DNA from: Gammaproteobacteria bacterium
GTDB taxonomy: Bacteria; Gemmatimonadota; Gemmatimonadetes; Longimicrobiales; Gaopeijiaceae
Reading direction: 5' to 3'
DNA length: 42,119 nt
Assembly: GCA_028819075.1 (NCBI GenBank)
Contig: JAPPMM010000054.1
Span: 1 to 42,119, forward strand
Shown here: piece by piece, positions 18,077-27,274 of the stretch
Layout of the letters: every line of letters starts with the position of its first letter
Position numbering within the stretch: the stretch's first letter is position 1
The notes under the pieces: generated by a model
What the model saw: only the letters and a program-made list of their open reading frames with translations
The model's database searches: none
What the model was told of the DNA's origin: nothing
Made by a program: the position numbers and the translations under genes

Positions 18077-18266
18077 CCGCGCGTTCCCGCGCGATCGCTT
18101 GAGAAGCTGGTGTCCTTCCTCATCACTCGCCCGGAGGGGCCCGCCGTGCGCTCCCTGCGCCTGTGACACGCGCGTGCGCGTTGCGTCCGTTGCATCTCCG
18201 TCGCATTATGACAGACTGGTATCCCGTTTCGTCAGGTACGCATCAGGAGTCGACGGAGTCCGCGCG

Positions 18267-21200
18267 ATGAGGCCAAACGTCAGCCTCGGCATTTCCGGTT
18301 TCTTCGGCGCGCTGCTGTTCGCCGGGCTGGCCGCGCTGCTGTTCGCCGTTCCCGCCTCCGCGCAATCCCCCGAAGAGTTCTTCGAGAACCGTGTGCGGCC
18401 GGTGCTGGCCGAAAGCTGCATGGACTGCCACGGGCGGTTGCGCCGCGGGAATCTGCGCCTCAACTCGCGCGAGGCGATGATGCGCGGGGGTGATTCCGGT
18501 CCCGCGATCATCCCGGGGGATCCCGACGGGAGCCTGCTCATCCAGACGGTGCGTCACGAGATCGAGGGGCAGGAGATGCCTCGCGACGAGGATCCGCTCA
18601 CGCCGCAGCAGATCGAGGGGCTCATCGAGTGGATTCGCATGGATGCGCCCTGGCCCGCAGTGGCGGAGGGGGCGGAAGGCACGGAGGGGGCAGTGCTGGC
18701 CCTCGCCGATGAGGGCCTCTCGCCCGGCGCGCGCCTCTTCGTCGACCGGGTCCGCCCCGTCCTCGAACGCAGCTGTTTCTCCTGTCACACCGACGATGAA
18801 CGGAGCGGCCTGCGGCTCGATTCCAGGGAGCGGATGCTTCAGGGAGGCAGTCGCGGCCCCGCGATCATCCCCGGCAACCCCGAGCAGAGCCTCATCATCG
18901 CCGCGCTCCGGCATGTTGACGAGGACCTGCAGATGCCGCGCAACGCGGACCAGCTGCCCGACACGGAGATCCAGGGCTTCATCGACTGGATCCAGGCCGG
19001 GGCGGAGTGGGCCGAGATCACGGCGCCGCTGGCGATCCCCAGGCGCGGAGTCACCGCCGCCGAACGCGACTTCTGGTCGTTCCGGCCGCTGGCCGATCCC
19101 GCCATCCCGGAGCCCGAACGCGCCGGCTGGGCCCACACCGACATCGACCGCTTCGTGCTCGCGAAGATCGAGGAGCAGGGGCTCGAACCGCTGGGTGCTG
19201 CAGGCCGCCGCCAGCTCATCCGGCGCGCCACCTTCGGCCTGACCGGCCTGCCTCCGACCCCCGAGGATGTCGAGGCCTTCGTCAGCGACACTTCGCCCGA
19301 CGCGTTCGAGAAGGTCGTCGACCGGCTGCTGGCCTCTCCCCACTACGGCGAGCGCTGGGGCCGGCACTGGCTGGACGTGGCCCGCTTCGGCGAGGACGAC
19401 ACCCGCGGGCTCGCACCGGGCGGTTCGGGACGCGAGCGCTACCCCAACGCCTACATCCAGCGCGACTGGGTGGTCGAAGCCTTCAACCGCGACATGCCCT
19501 ACGACCTCTTCGTCAAGGCGCAGATCGCCGGCGACCTGCTGGAGGAGGCCGAGCGCGAGCGCGCCATCCCGGCGCTGGGCTTCCTGGGGGGCGGCCCCTG
19601 GTACTACGACATCGCCGATCCGCCGGTGGCGCGCGCGGACGAGCGCCATGACCGGGTCGACGTGACCACGCGCGGGTTCCTGGGGCTCACGGTCGGCTGC
19701 GCCCGCTGCCACGACCACAAGTACGACCCCATCGGCACGCACGACTACTATGCCCTCGCGGGCATCTTCAGCAACTCCGACTATCACGAATATCCGATTG
19801 CGGAAAAAGACGAAGCCGAGGCCTACGAGAAGGAAAAGGAGTTCATAGACGGCCTCCGGACGAGTCTCAACGAGTACCTGAGCACCGAGGGCGAACAGTT
19901 GACGCGCGTTCTCTCGCTCCAGGTCTCGCGCTACATGATGGCCGCGTGGCAGGTGACCGGCAGGCCGCAGCTTCCGGCCGAGCGGGCCGCGTCGCAGGCC
20001 AAGGTCGACCTCGAGACGCTGCAGCGCTGGATCCGCTTCCTGGGCAAGGAACCGAGGCACTATCCGTATCTCGTCGACTGGCAGGAGATGATCGCGCGCG
20101 GCGACGCCGAGGAGGACGAAGCCCAGGGACTCGCGGACGCCTTCCAGCGCCTGGTGCTCGAAGTGGTCGCCGAGCAGGAGAAGCTCGAGGAGCGCAACCA
20201 GCGCATCATCGCCAAAGGCATGCCGCTCGAGGAAGTGAAGTCGACGCCGATGCCCAACGGCTTCGAGAGCTTCTTCGACCAGCACCAGCTCGAGCTCGAG
20301 ACCATGGAGCGCGAGCGCTTCAACCTTTACTCCGACATCTTCCGCAGCGACCTCGACAACCAGTTGGACACCTTCTTCCCCGCGCCGGGGCTGTTCCGGT
20401 TCCGCGGATGGGGGCTCGAGCGGCAGCTCGGGCGCGTGGCGATGGATCACATCTCGGCCATGCGCGAGCGCATCGAGGAGCTGGAGGAGGAGCTCCCCGA
20501 TCTGCCCTTCGCCATGGGCGTGGCCGACAGGGAGCCCGAGGACCTGACCGACATCGCGCTCCACATCCGCGGCAGCCCCACGAACCTCGGCGAAGCGGTG
20601 CCGCGCGGCTTCCTGACCGTGCTGGACGAGGAGGGCGCCGAGCCGTACGCCGAGGGAAGCGGCCGGCTGCAGCTCGCTGAAGCCATCGCCGCGCACCCGA
20701 TCACCGCCCGCGTGATCGTGAACCGCGTATGGCGCTGGCACATGGGCACGGGCATCGTCGACACGCCCAGCAATTTCGGGGTGATGGGAGAGCGGCCCAC
20801 GAACCCCGAGCTGCTGGAGTACCTGGCGTCGCGCTTCGTCGAAAGCGGCATGTCGATCAAGCAATTGCACCGCGACATTATGCTGTCGGCGACGTATCAG
20901 TTGGCGAGCGGCCGCAACGCGGGCAACGAGCAGATCGACGGGGCGAACCGCTACTACTGGCGGGCGGACCGCCGCCGCCTCGACGCCGAGAGCATACGCG
21001 ACGCGATCCTCTCCGTGTCCGGCGATCTGGACGCGACCGTCGGCGGGCCTTCGAAGAGCCTGCGCGACGAGCAGAACAATCGCCGCACCATCTACGGCGA
21101 GGTGAGCCGCTTCCAGGTCGACGAGTTCCTGCAGACCTTCGACTTCCCCAACCCGAGCCTGTCCGCGGAGCGCCGCTACACCACCAACGTCCCCGGCCAG

Positions 21201-21800
21201 AGCCTCTACTTCATGAACAGCCCGTTCGTGCGGAGGCAGGCGGACCTGTTCGTGAAGAGACTGCTGGAGGAGACGGCTGACGCCGAGCTGGTTGCGGAGG
21301 ATGGGGAGGAAGGGAACGGGCGTTCGGGCAATGGCAGCAACGGGAACGGCGCCAACGGCGACCACGCCAACGGCGCGGCAGAGGGCGACGATACCGACGA
21401 TGCCTCCGTCATCTTCCGCGATCGTGAGATGATCGAAGCCGCATATCCGCTGCTCTATTCGCGGGATGTCACCGAGCCCGAGATCGCCGCGGGCATCGAG
21501 TTCCTCGAAGAGCGCCGGACCGCGTTCCTGGCGGAAGAGCTGGCGAAGCTCGAAGATGAGTCCGGTGACGAAGCCGAAGCAGATGCATCGGAGGCGGATG
21601 CGGGAGCTGCGGAGGTTGACGAGGCCAGGGAGGGTGCAGGGGCGAATGAGGATGAAGATGCCCGGGACGAGGGCGATGCGGGCGAGGACGCCTCGCCCGA
21701 CGCCGCACCCGACACCCCCGAGCATCGCGCCTCCATGCAGGCGTGGATCCAGTACGCGCGAGCGCTGTTCAGCGTCGCGGAATTCAGGTTTGTGGACTGA
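18267..21800 (+). CDS. Planctomycete-type cytochrome c (PSCyt1 x2), DUF1549 and DUF1553 protein
   Basis: 1177 residues from ATG 18267 (GGAG eight bases upstream), with a signal peptide ending SASAQ. Two PSCyt1-type c-haem domains carry C51-C54-H55 (SCMDCH) and C170-C173-H174 (SCFSCH). Each is followed by LNSREAM- or LDSRERM-like and PAIIPG segments. The DUF1549 domain (about 290-500) includes DIDRFVLAKIE, YGERWGRHWLDVARFGE and a third CxxCH at C478-H482 (CARCHDHKYDPIG). DUF1553 (about 800-1030) has NRVWRWHMGTGIVDTPSNFG and HRDIMLSATYQLAS. The tail holds two low-complexity inserts: Gly/Asn-rich (about 1010-1035) and Glu/Asp/Ala-rich (about 1095-1150). The stop overlaps the DUF1501 start (TGATG). 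The family is exported and thought to act in polysaccharide or redox chemistry, but no reaction is proven. Confidence 0.92.
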   Translation: MRPNVSLGISGFFGALLFAGLAALLFAVPASAQSPEEFFENRVRPVLAESCMDCHGRLRRGNLRLNSREAMMRGGDSGPAIIPGDPDGSLLIQTVRHEIEGQEMPRDEDPLTPQQIEGLIEWIRMDAPWPAVAEGAEGTEGAVLALADEGLSPGARLFVDRVRPVLERSCFSCHTDDERSGLRLDSRERMLQGGSRGPAIIPGNPEQSLIIAALRHVDEDLQMPRNADQLPDTEIQGFIDWIQAGAEWAEITAPLAIPRRGVTAAERDFWSFRPLADPAIPEPERAGWAHTDIDRFVLAKIEEQGLEPLGAAGRRQLIRRATFGLTGLPPTPEDVEAFVSDTSPDAFEKVVDRLLASPHYGERWGRHWLDVARFGEDDTRGLAPGGSGRERYPNAYIQRDWVVEAFNRDMPYDLFVKAQIAGDLLEEAERERAIPALGFLGGGPWYYDIADPPVARADERHDRVDVTTRGFLGLTVGCARCHDHKYDPIGTHDYYALAGIFSNSDYHEYPIAEKDEAEAYEKEKEFIDGLRTSLNEYLSTEGEQLTRVLSLQVSRYMMAAWQVTGRPQLPAERAASQAKVDLETLQRWIRFLGKEPRHYPYLVDWQEMIARGDAEEDEAQGLADAFQRLVLEVVAEQEKLEERNQRIIAKGMPLEEVKSTPMPNGFESFFDQHQLELETMERERFNLYSDIFRSDLDNQLDTFFPAPGLFRFRGWGLERQLGRVAMDHISAMRERIEELEEELPDLPFAMGVADREPEDLTDIALHIRGSPTNLGEAVPRGFLTVLDEEGAEPYAEGSGRLQLAEAIAAHPITARVIVNRVWRWHMGTGIVDTPSNFGVMGERPTNPELLEYLASRFVESGMSIKQLHRDIMLSATYQLASGRNAGNEQIDGANRYYWRADRRRLDAESIRDAILSVSGDLDATVGGPSKSLRDEQNNRRTIYGEVSRFQVDEFLQTFDFPNPSLSAERRYTTNVPGQSLYFMNSPFVRRQADLFVKRLLEETADAELVAEDGEEGNGRSGNGSNGNGANGDHANGAAEGDDTDDASVIFRDREMIEAAYPLLYSRDVTEPEIAAGIEFLEERRTAFLAEELAKLEDESGDEAEADASEADAGAAEVDEAREGAGANEDEDARDEGDAGEDASPDAAPDTPEHRASMQAWIQYARALFSVAEFRFVD

Positions 21801-23284
21801 TGTCTGACCATCATCACGATCACCACGGCTGCGGCATGATCCACGGGGAGCCGCGCACGCGGCGCGAAGCCCTGAAGACCATGGGCGCGGGCTTCGGCAT
21901 GATGGCGTTCGCGAGCCTCGTGGGGACGTCGATGCTCGAGGCCTCGAACGGGCTCGTGTCGTCGATGGGCACGCCGCTGCCCAGGCCCGATTTCGAGCCG
22001 CGCGCGAAGAACGTCATCTTCCTGTTCATGAACGGGGGCGTGTCGCAGGTCGACACCTTCGATCCCAAGCCGATGCTCGAGAAGTATCACGGGCAGCCCC
22101 TGCCGACCGGCGAGATCAAGACCGAGCGGCGCACCGGCGCGCTCATGAAGTCGCCCTTCAGCTTCAAGCGCTACGGGCAGTCGGGGATCGAGGTCAGCGA
22201 GCTCTTCCCGCACGTGGGCGAGTGCGCGGACGACATCTGCGTGATCCGCTCGATGCACACCGAGATCCCGAACCACGAGCCCTCGCTGCTCATGATGAAC
22301 ACGGGGCACATCCAGCCGGGCCGGCCCTCGCTGGGATCGTGGCTCACGTACGGGCTCGGAACCGAGAACCGCAACCTTCCCGGGTTCGTGGTGCTCTGCC
22401 CGGACCAGCCCACCGTCGTCGGCCCGCCGCTCTGGAGCAACGCCTTCCTCCCGCCCATCCACCAGGGCACCTACATCTCCGACAAGGTGCCGAGGATCGA
22501 GGACGACTTCGACCCGGAGCGCCTGATCCCCAACATCCGCGGCGAGGAGAGGAACGGCGACGGCCAGCGCCGCGAGGTGGACCTGATCGAGAAGCTGAAC
22601 CGGCTGCACATGCAGCGCCTGGAGGAGGAGGATCCGCAGATCGAGGGCGCGATCCAGGTGATGGAGACCGCCTACCGCATGCAGACCGAGGCCCCGGACG
22701 TGTTCGACATCCGCGGCGAGAGCGAGGCGACCCAGAAGCTGTACGGCCCCGGAAGCACCGCACGCGGATGCCTGATGGCGGTGCGGCTGATCGAGCGTGG
22801 CGTGCGCATCGTGCAGGTCTATTACGCGAAGGGCGATCCCTGGGATGCCCACACCGACATCTTCCAGCACCGCAAGAACGCCCGTGACTCCGACCAGCCC
22901 TTCGCCGCGGTGATCAAGGACCTCAAGTCACGGGGCCTCTTCGACGACACCCTGGTGGTGTGCGGCACCGAGTTCGGACGCACGCCCGTGCTTGAGACGG
23001 GGGGCGGAGGCGCCGGCGGACGCGTGGTCAACGGCCGTGACCACAACCCGTTCGGCTTCAGCATCTGGCTGGCCGGCGGCGGCATCAAGGGCGGCATGAC
23101 CTACGGCGCCACCGACGACTTCGGCTTCAAGGCCGTCGAGAACCCGGTCCACATCCACGACCTGCACGCGACCATCCTCTACCTGATGGGCATCGACCAC
23201 GAGAAGCTGACCTACAACTACAGCGGGCGTGATTTCCGGCTGACGGATGTGGCGGGCGAGGTGATTCACGACATCATCGCGTGA
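21800..23284 (+). CDS. DUF1501 protein (exported, sulfatase/alkaline-phosphatase-like fold)
   Basis: 494 residues from ATG 21800, overlapping the previous stop as TGATG, so translation is coupled. A His-rich start (MSDHHHDHHGCG) precedes a twin-arginine-like signal with TRREAL and a hydrophobic stretch. DUF1501 landmarks are all present: FLFMNGGVSQVDTFDPKP, IRSMHTE, GHIQPGRPSLGSWLTYGLG, VQVYYAKGDPWDAH, EFGRTP and GRDHNPFGFSIWLAGGGIKGG. The family shares the alkaline-phosphatase/sulfatase superfamily fold and nearly always sits next to DUF1549/DUF1553 genes, exactly as here. The two products probably act together outside the cytoplasm. Substrate unknown. The His cluster ahead of the signal is unusual and may bind metal before export. 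Confidence 0.93.
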   Translation: MSDHHHDHHGCGMIHGEPRTRREALKTMGAGFGMMAFASLVGTSMLEASNGLVSSMGTPLPRPDFEPRAKNVIFLFMNGGVSQVDTFDPKPMLEKYHGQPLPTGEIKTERRTGALMKSPFSFKRYGQSGIEVSELFPHVGECADDICVIRSMHTEIPNHEPSLLMMNTGHIQPGRPSLGSWLTYGLGTENRNLPGFVVLCPDQPTVVGPPLWSNAFLPPIHQGTYISDKVPRIEDDFDPERLIPNIRGEERNGDGQRREVDLIEKLNRLHMQRLEEEDPQIEGAIQVMETAYRMQTEAPDVFDIRGESEATQKLYGPGSTARGCLMAVRLIERGVRIVQVYYAKGDPWDAHTDIFQHRKNARDSDQPFAAVIKDLKSRGLFDDTLVVCGTEFGRTPVLETGGGGAGGRVVNGRDHNPFGFSIWLAGGGIKGGMTYGATDDFGFKAVENPVHIHDLHATILYLMGIDHEKLTYNYSGRDFRLTDVAGEVIHDIIA

Positions 23285-23300
23285 CCATGAGCCCGACAGC

Positions 23301-23693
23301 GTGACCAGAGGCTTTCTGCTGGCAACGGTCGCGGGGGCCGTCACGCTCTTCGTGGTAGGCGGCGTCCTTTACGGACTTCTGGAGGATTTCTTCGCCAACG
23401 AGGTTTCGAGGGCGATCCCCATCTGGTGGGCGCTGGGCCTGGGCCAACTCCTCTACGCCGCGGTCCTGACCCTCGTCCTGAGTTGGAGGGGTGTCGTCAG
23501 CGGCTGGGAAGGTTTCCAGGCCGGGGCCGTGTTCGGGGCTCTGCTGGGCCTGGGCATGGCGCTGATGGGCTACGCCACCATGGACGACGTGCAGACGCTC
23601 GCGACAGTCGGCGGGCACACCCTGATCGGGGTCGTGAACAACGGGACGGCCGGCGCGCTGATTGCGGTGGTGCTTGGCAGGGGTGGGGGCTGA
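23301..23693 (+). CDS. Small integral membrane protein of unknown function
   Basis: 130 residues starting at GTG 23301. Four hydrophobic helices are visible (about 4-26, 43-62, 72-92 and 103-125), so it is an inner-membrane protein with short loops. A DDVQTLAT segment sits before the last helix. It starts 16 bases after the DUF1501 stop on the same strand and may be cotranscribed, although no clear ribosome site is seen. I do not recognise the family with certainty; it looks like one of the small four-helix DUF1761-type proteins. Confidence 0.65.
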   Translation: MTRGFLLATVAGAVTLFVVGGVLYGLLEDFFANEVSRAIPIWWALGLGQLLYAAVLTLVLSWRGVVSGWEGFQAGAVFGALLGLGMALMGYATMDDVQTLATVGGHTLIGVVNNGTAGALIAVVLGRGGG

Positions 23694-23705
23694 GCGGCGC
23701 CGCTC
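23692..23705. terminator. Perfect GC hairpin between convergent genes
   Basis: GAGCGGCGCCGCTC is a perfect 14-base palindrome directly at the stop of the small membrane protein and 10 bases before the end of the convergent methyltransferase gene. There is no T-tract, so the terminator role rests on position only. Confidence 0.25.
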
Positions 23706-23714
23706 GTCGAGGGG

Positions 23715-24626
23715 CTAGTGGGCGGCGCCCTTTCTGGCGACGAAGAACATCCTGCCTTCGTGCATCGAGCCCTCCAGGATGGGTTCGCTCTCATCCAGGG
23801 ACTGCAGTTCTCCGAATCCGACCTTTCGCAGGAGGTCCCTGATTTCACCCTCTTCGTACCAGCGCTGAATCAGAGGGAAATCGGTCCGCACCCAGCCGGC
23901 ATCCTTCAACTCGAACAGAGTGACATCCAGCCGTCCGGTCTTCTCGTTCGCGTCATGTGAAGATCGAACCGCGCAGACGTGATCGTCCTCGACGAATTCG
24001 AACGAGCCGCGCCACCTGGACCGGAAGCCCTCTGCCATGTTGAGGTCGAACACGAAGTAGCCGCCCTCTTCCAGGACGGCGAATACACTGCGAAACACCT
24101 GTTCCAGTTGGTCCAACTCCATGACGTGGTTCAGGCTGTCGAAGGTCGAGAAAACCGCCGAGAACCTGACGGGCAGGACGATGTTGCGGGCATCCTGGAC
24201 GACGAAATCCGCGTCCGGGGCGTTCGTCCTCGCGATCTCGATCATCGCTTCCGAGCCATCCAGACCCATTGTGCGGTAGCCTCGCTGCGAAAGCTCGGCG
24301 GCAAGCTGTCCGGTGCCGCAGCAGAGATCCAGGACGGCGCATCCAGGCCGAAGATTCCCCAGAACAAGGTGTTCGAGGATCGGGTACGCCTTGGCCGCGA
24401 AGAAACCCCAGTGCTGATCGTAGACGCGCGCGAAGGGGTCGTATGCGTCGTAGCGGGTCACTGGATCTCCTTCAGCGGATGCCGGCTGGCTTGTCCCGAC
24501 TCGCTCGATGCGCTCCCTCAGCCGCTGCATGGCTGTGGGTCCATCTACATGGCGGTCCTCCGCGACTTCGCTGAGAGCGGCATCGGCAAGTTGGCGAAAG
24601 TGCGCTCGCACATCGATCTGTGTCAA
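23715..24626 (-). CDS. Class I SAM-dependent methyltransferase
   Basis: Up to 303 residues. The Rossmann methyltransferase core begins near residue 57 with YDAYDPFARVYDQHWG. Motif I is VLDLCCGTGQ at 98-107, followed by GLDGSEAMIEIA, a DARNI motif for adenine binding, and FDSLNHVM with a GGYFVFDLN strand after it. It should transfer a methyl group from SAM; the acceptor is unknown. The start is uncertain: a stop lies directly before the TTG at 24626, and later candidates are GTG at 24611 and ATG at 24530, none with a strong ribosome site. The same TTG is part of a TTGACA hexamer, so it may be a promoter element and the gene may begin further in. It lies 30 bases downstream of the propeller gene on the same strand. 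Confidence 0.85.
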   Translation of the reverse strand: MTQIDVRAHFRQLADAALSEVAEDRHVDGPTAMQRLRERIERVGTSQPASAEGDPVTRYDAYDPFARVYDQHWGFFAAKAYPILEHLVLGNLRPGCAVLDLCCGTGQLAAELSQRGYRTMGLDGSEAMIEIARTNAPDADFVVQDARNIVLPVRFSAVFSTFDSLNHVMELDQLEQVFRSVFAVLEEGGYFVFDLNMAEGFRSRWRGSFEFVEDDHVCAVRSSHDANEKTGRLDVTLFELKDAGWVRTDFPLIQRWYEEGEIRDLLRKVGFGELQSLDESEPILEGSMHEGRMFFVARKGAAH

Positions 24627-24656
24627 CTAATGCCACAAATCAGGCACGACCACGGT

Positions 24657-25889
24657 CTACAGAGGTGACTCCCCCAACTCCGGGTGATCCAGGCGGTACA
24701 TCTGCACGGTCTGTATCCCGAGTTCGGTTTCGCTGAGCAACAGGACGTAGTCGGCGCCGAATTCCCGCACCTCGCCGGGCAGTTGAGCCATGTGGCAGAG
24801 GAACCGGCCGTCGGAGCCGAAGGCCAGCCATCCGCGGTCTTCCCGGGGCCGGTCGTACTGGCGCACCCAGATGCGGCCGTCGCGCCCGATCATCACGGTG
24901 GAGATGGCCGGAAAGAGGTCGGCCGCGGGACGCTCCCCGCTGATCGTCGCCTCGTCAAACACATCCCATTCGCGAGAGCCCGGTTGGGTGCGGCTCTCGA
25001 TGTAGTCCTCGCGCCAGGCGCTCACGTCCGCGGCCGTTACCTCGCGATCCGGTTCGTACCAGCGGATGATCGTCCGCAAGTCGAATTCGTCGTCCAGAAC
25101 GCGAATCTCGGTGTCTCTTCCGTGCGCCAGCACGACGGTGGAGCCCCTTGCATCAACCTGTGGAAACGACTGGAAGAGGGGGAACAGCCCCAGATTCGGA
25201 GCCTCGCTGACGAATCCTCGAATTCGCCCGGGCATCCGGTCGATGCTGCCGACCAGCTGTCCGCCGGGGTCGTTGACCTCCACGATCAGCGTGTCCGGAT
25301 CCGTGAAATCGGCACGATTCGCCCTCTTTGATCTCGGATTCACCGAGTATCCGTTGTCGAGCACTCCCCCGCCGTCGGGGTTGTTCACAAAGCCCGACGT
25401 GAGGTTGACCCGCCGCACGAAATCACCGTCGGCCGTGAAGAGGTTGTAGCGCCACGGGTAATAGTCGCCCACCCACAGCGTGTCGTCAGCGGTGATCCAG
25501 AGGATAAAGGGATTCGAGAACTCGCCGGGCCCTTCGCCGTACCGGCCCATCGACCGCAGGTGCCTGCCGGTCTCGTCATAGATGCGGACTTCAGCCGACG
25601 ACCGGTCGATCGCCGCGATCGATCCGTCGGACAGCCGCCCCATGCCTCGGATCGAGGAAAACCACTGGTTTTCGACCTCCTCGTCCGCGCCGATGACCAG
25701 GACGGGTTCTTCGCTGATGGAACAGGTCGCATCGGAGCCCGAAGGATCGCTGGTGACGATTCGCACGCCTGCACTGTCAACGGCGATGGTGGGTTCCGGC
25801 GATGCTTCCGGGACGCAGGCCGGAATCGTTGCGACGATGAGCGCCACCGAAGCGACGAGGACTCGAAGCGAACAGGGATGGGCCGACAT
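24657..25889 (-). CDS. 6-bladed beta-propeller lipoprotein, subfamily A paralogue
   Basis: 410 residues. ATG at 25889 follows GGAGG by six bases. The lipobox is TIPAC with C25. Blade motifs are RLSDGSIAAID, RHLRSMGRYGEGPGEF, DTLWVGDYYPWRYNLF, DREVTAADVSAWREDY and MIGRDGRIWVRQYDRP. Order and wording match the protein at 16829-18076 along its full length, so the pair arose by duplication. It is divergent from the propeller gene at 26100 across 210 bases that should hold both promoters. No enzymatic residues are evident; sensing or binding at the envelope is inferred from the fold. Confidence 0.88.
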   Translation of the reverse strand: MSAHPCSLRVLVASVALIVATIPACVPEASPEPTIAVDSAGVRIVTSDPSGSDATCSISEEPVLVIGADEEVENQWFSSIRGMGRLSDGSIAAIDRSSAEVRIYDETGRHLRSMGRYGEGPGEFSNPFILWITADDTLWVGDYYPWRYNLFTADGDFVRRVNLTSGFVNNPDGGGVLDNGYSVNPRSKRANRADFTDPDTLIVEVNDPGGQLVGSIDRMPGRIRGFVSEAPNLGLFPLFQSFPQVDARGSTVVLAHGRDTEIRVLDDEFDLRTIIRWYEPDREVTAADVSAWREDYIESRTQPGSREWDVFDEATISGERPAADLFPAISTVMIGRDGRIWVRQYDRPREDRGWLAFGSDGRFLCHMAQLPGEVREFGADYVLLLSETELGIQTVQMYRLDHPELGESPL

Positions 25890-26099
25890 CGTTGTCCTCC
25901 ATCGTTTGAGTCAGGCACGGTGGACCGGAGCGACTCAGGACGCGGATCCTGACGCTACACCCGGAGCCCACGCCCCCGCCAGTCCACCAGGCGTTGATGC
26001 CCGTGCGAACCGGAAACGCTCCCTGGCAACGCGGATTCGCGCATTCCGGTTGCTTTCCTTAGGATCGACCTTGTCGAGATGGAAGGAGGGTTATCGCAC

Positions 26100-27212
26100 G
26101 TGTCGAAGAGGGTCAGTGGCCAGGGTTGTTCGCGCGCAATGCCCGCGTCAGTGGCAATCCAGGCGGTCCTGCTTCTATGCGCGTGCGGGGAGGCGGACGG
26201 TCCCCCTTCGGCCGCCATCGTCGCGAGCCTCGAAGAGGTGTTTGCCGTCGAGGCCGTGATCCAGCTCGGCGAAGACCCCGCCGACTCGATTGCCGAAATC
26301 GGAGACTTCGTCGAACGGCGGGCCGGCGGCTACGTCATCGGCGACCTGCATCTGCCGCGGGTGCGGACCTACGACGAGGAAGGGCGGCTGGAGGCAGCCT
26401 TCGGCCGGTTCGGAGACGCTCCCTTCGAGTTTCAGCGGATCAGGGCGGTGGCGGAAGCACCTTCAGGGAGGATCGTGGTCGCGGGTTCCCGTTCGTTCCA
26501 TCTCACCTATCTGACCCGTGCCCTCGCTCCCGATACCATGGTCGCGTTGCCGACGGCTGCCATGGATGTCCTTGCCCTCGGATCCGACTTGCTTGTGCGG
26601 ATGAATACGGGAGACCCTGAGGAACGCCGCTTCGGCCATCCACCGCTCCTTCACCGCGTGATCCCGCCGGAGTTGGTGTGGAGCAGCTACGAACTCCCCT
26701 TCTCCCCCTTCGAGAGACCCTATTGGGGCTCATTCTCGAATTTCCCGATCGCGGTGAGCGGTGACTCGATCTTTGTCATGTCCGGGGTCAGGTATCCGAT
26801 TACGGTTCTCGACGGGGCGGGCGAGACCGTGGGCACGTTCGGAACCCGCTCCGCTTCGTTCCGACCGATTGAGGTATTGGAATCGGGCATGTTGGCCGAT
26901 CTCGGAAGCTACGGCACCACGCTGCCCGGGCTTCTCGCAAGCTTCGACATCATTCACCGCATGGACGCGGTCGGCCGGCACTTGATCCTCACTCAAGCCA
27001 GGCACAACCCCGAGCGGGCAATGCCTCCCTTTGAGATCGTGCACACGTCGCTAGAGGTCTACGACCGGCACAGCGGCGTAAAGCTCTATGAAGATGTGCC
27101 GCTTCCGGAGGGATCCAGGGTGCTGGGCGGAGGCCGGTTTCTGTACCTCCTGCTGGATGAGCATTTCCCGCCCTGGCGGATCGCGAAGCTGCGGCTGTTG
27201 ACGGAGAGATGA
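26100..27212 (+). CDS. 6-bladed beta-propeller lipoprotein, subfamily B, copy 1
   Basis: 370 residues from GTG 26100, which has GGAAGGAGGG nine bases upstream. An open frame continues to 26079 but would include the ribosome site. The lipobox is LLCAC (C29). The fold is shown by DSIAEIGDFVERRAGGYVIG, LPRVRTYDEEGRLEAAFGRFG and a C-terminal PEGSRVLGGGRFLYLLL and PPWRIAKLRL. GxGPGEF is replaced by GDAPFEF. It is about half identical by eye to the next gene across the full length, a tandem duplication. Function unknown. Confidence 0.85.
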   Translation: MSKRVSGQGCSRAMPASVAIQAVLLLCACGEADGPPSAAIVASLEEVFAVEAVIQLGEDPADSIAEIGDFVERRAGGYVIGDLHLPRVRTYDEEGRLEAAFGRFGDAPFEFQRIRAVAEAPSGRIVVAGSRSFHLTYLTRALAPDTMVALPTAAMDVLALGSDLLVRMNTGDPEERRFGHPPLLHRVIPPELVWSSYELPFSPFERPYWGSFSNFPIAVSGDSIFVMSGVRYPITVLDGAGETVGTFGTRSASFRPIEVLESGMLADLGSYGTTLPGLLASFDIIHRMDAVGRHLILTQARHNPERAMPPFEIVHTSLEVYDRHSGVKLYEDVPLPEGSRVLGGGRFLYLLLDEHFPPWRIAKLRLLTER

Positions 27213-27274
27213 GGAGGCGAGAGGCCACCAATCCGCCGTCAAAGGCCAGGCATCCGAGAGAGGGAGGCCGACTG

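Noticed and set aside
17973-18266. N-terminal extension of the DUF1549/DUF1553 frame
   Set aside because: It lacks family similarity and precedes the signal peptide. The ATG at 18267 has a GGAG site.
18243-21725. A 1160-codon open frame on the minus strand across the DUF1549/DUF1553 gene
   Set aside because: It is the antisense shadow of a real high-GC gene. It has no domain, ribosome site or signal, and the plus-strand gene has clear motifs.
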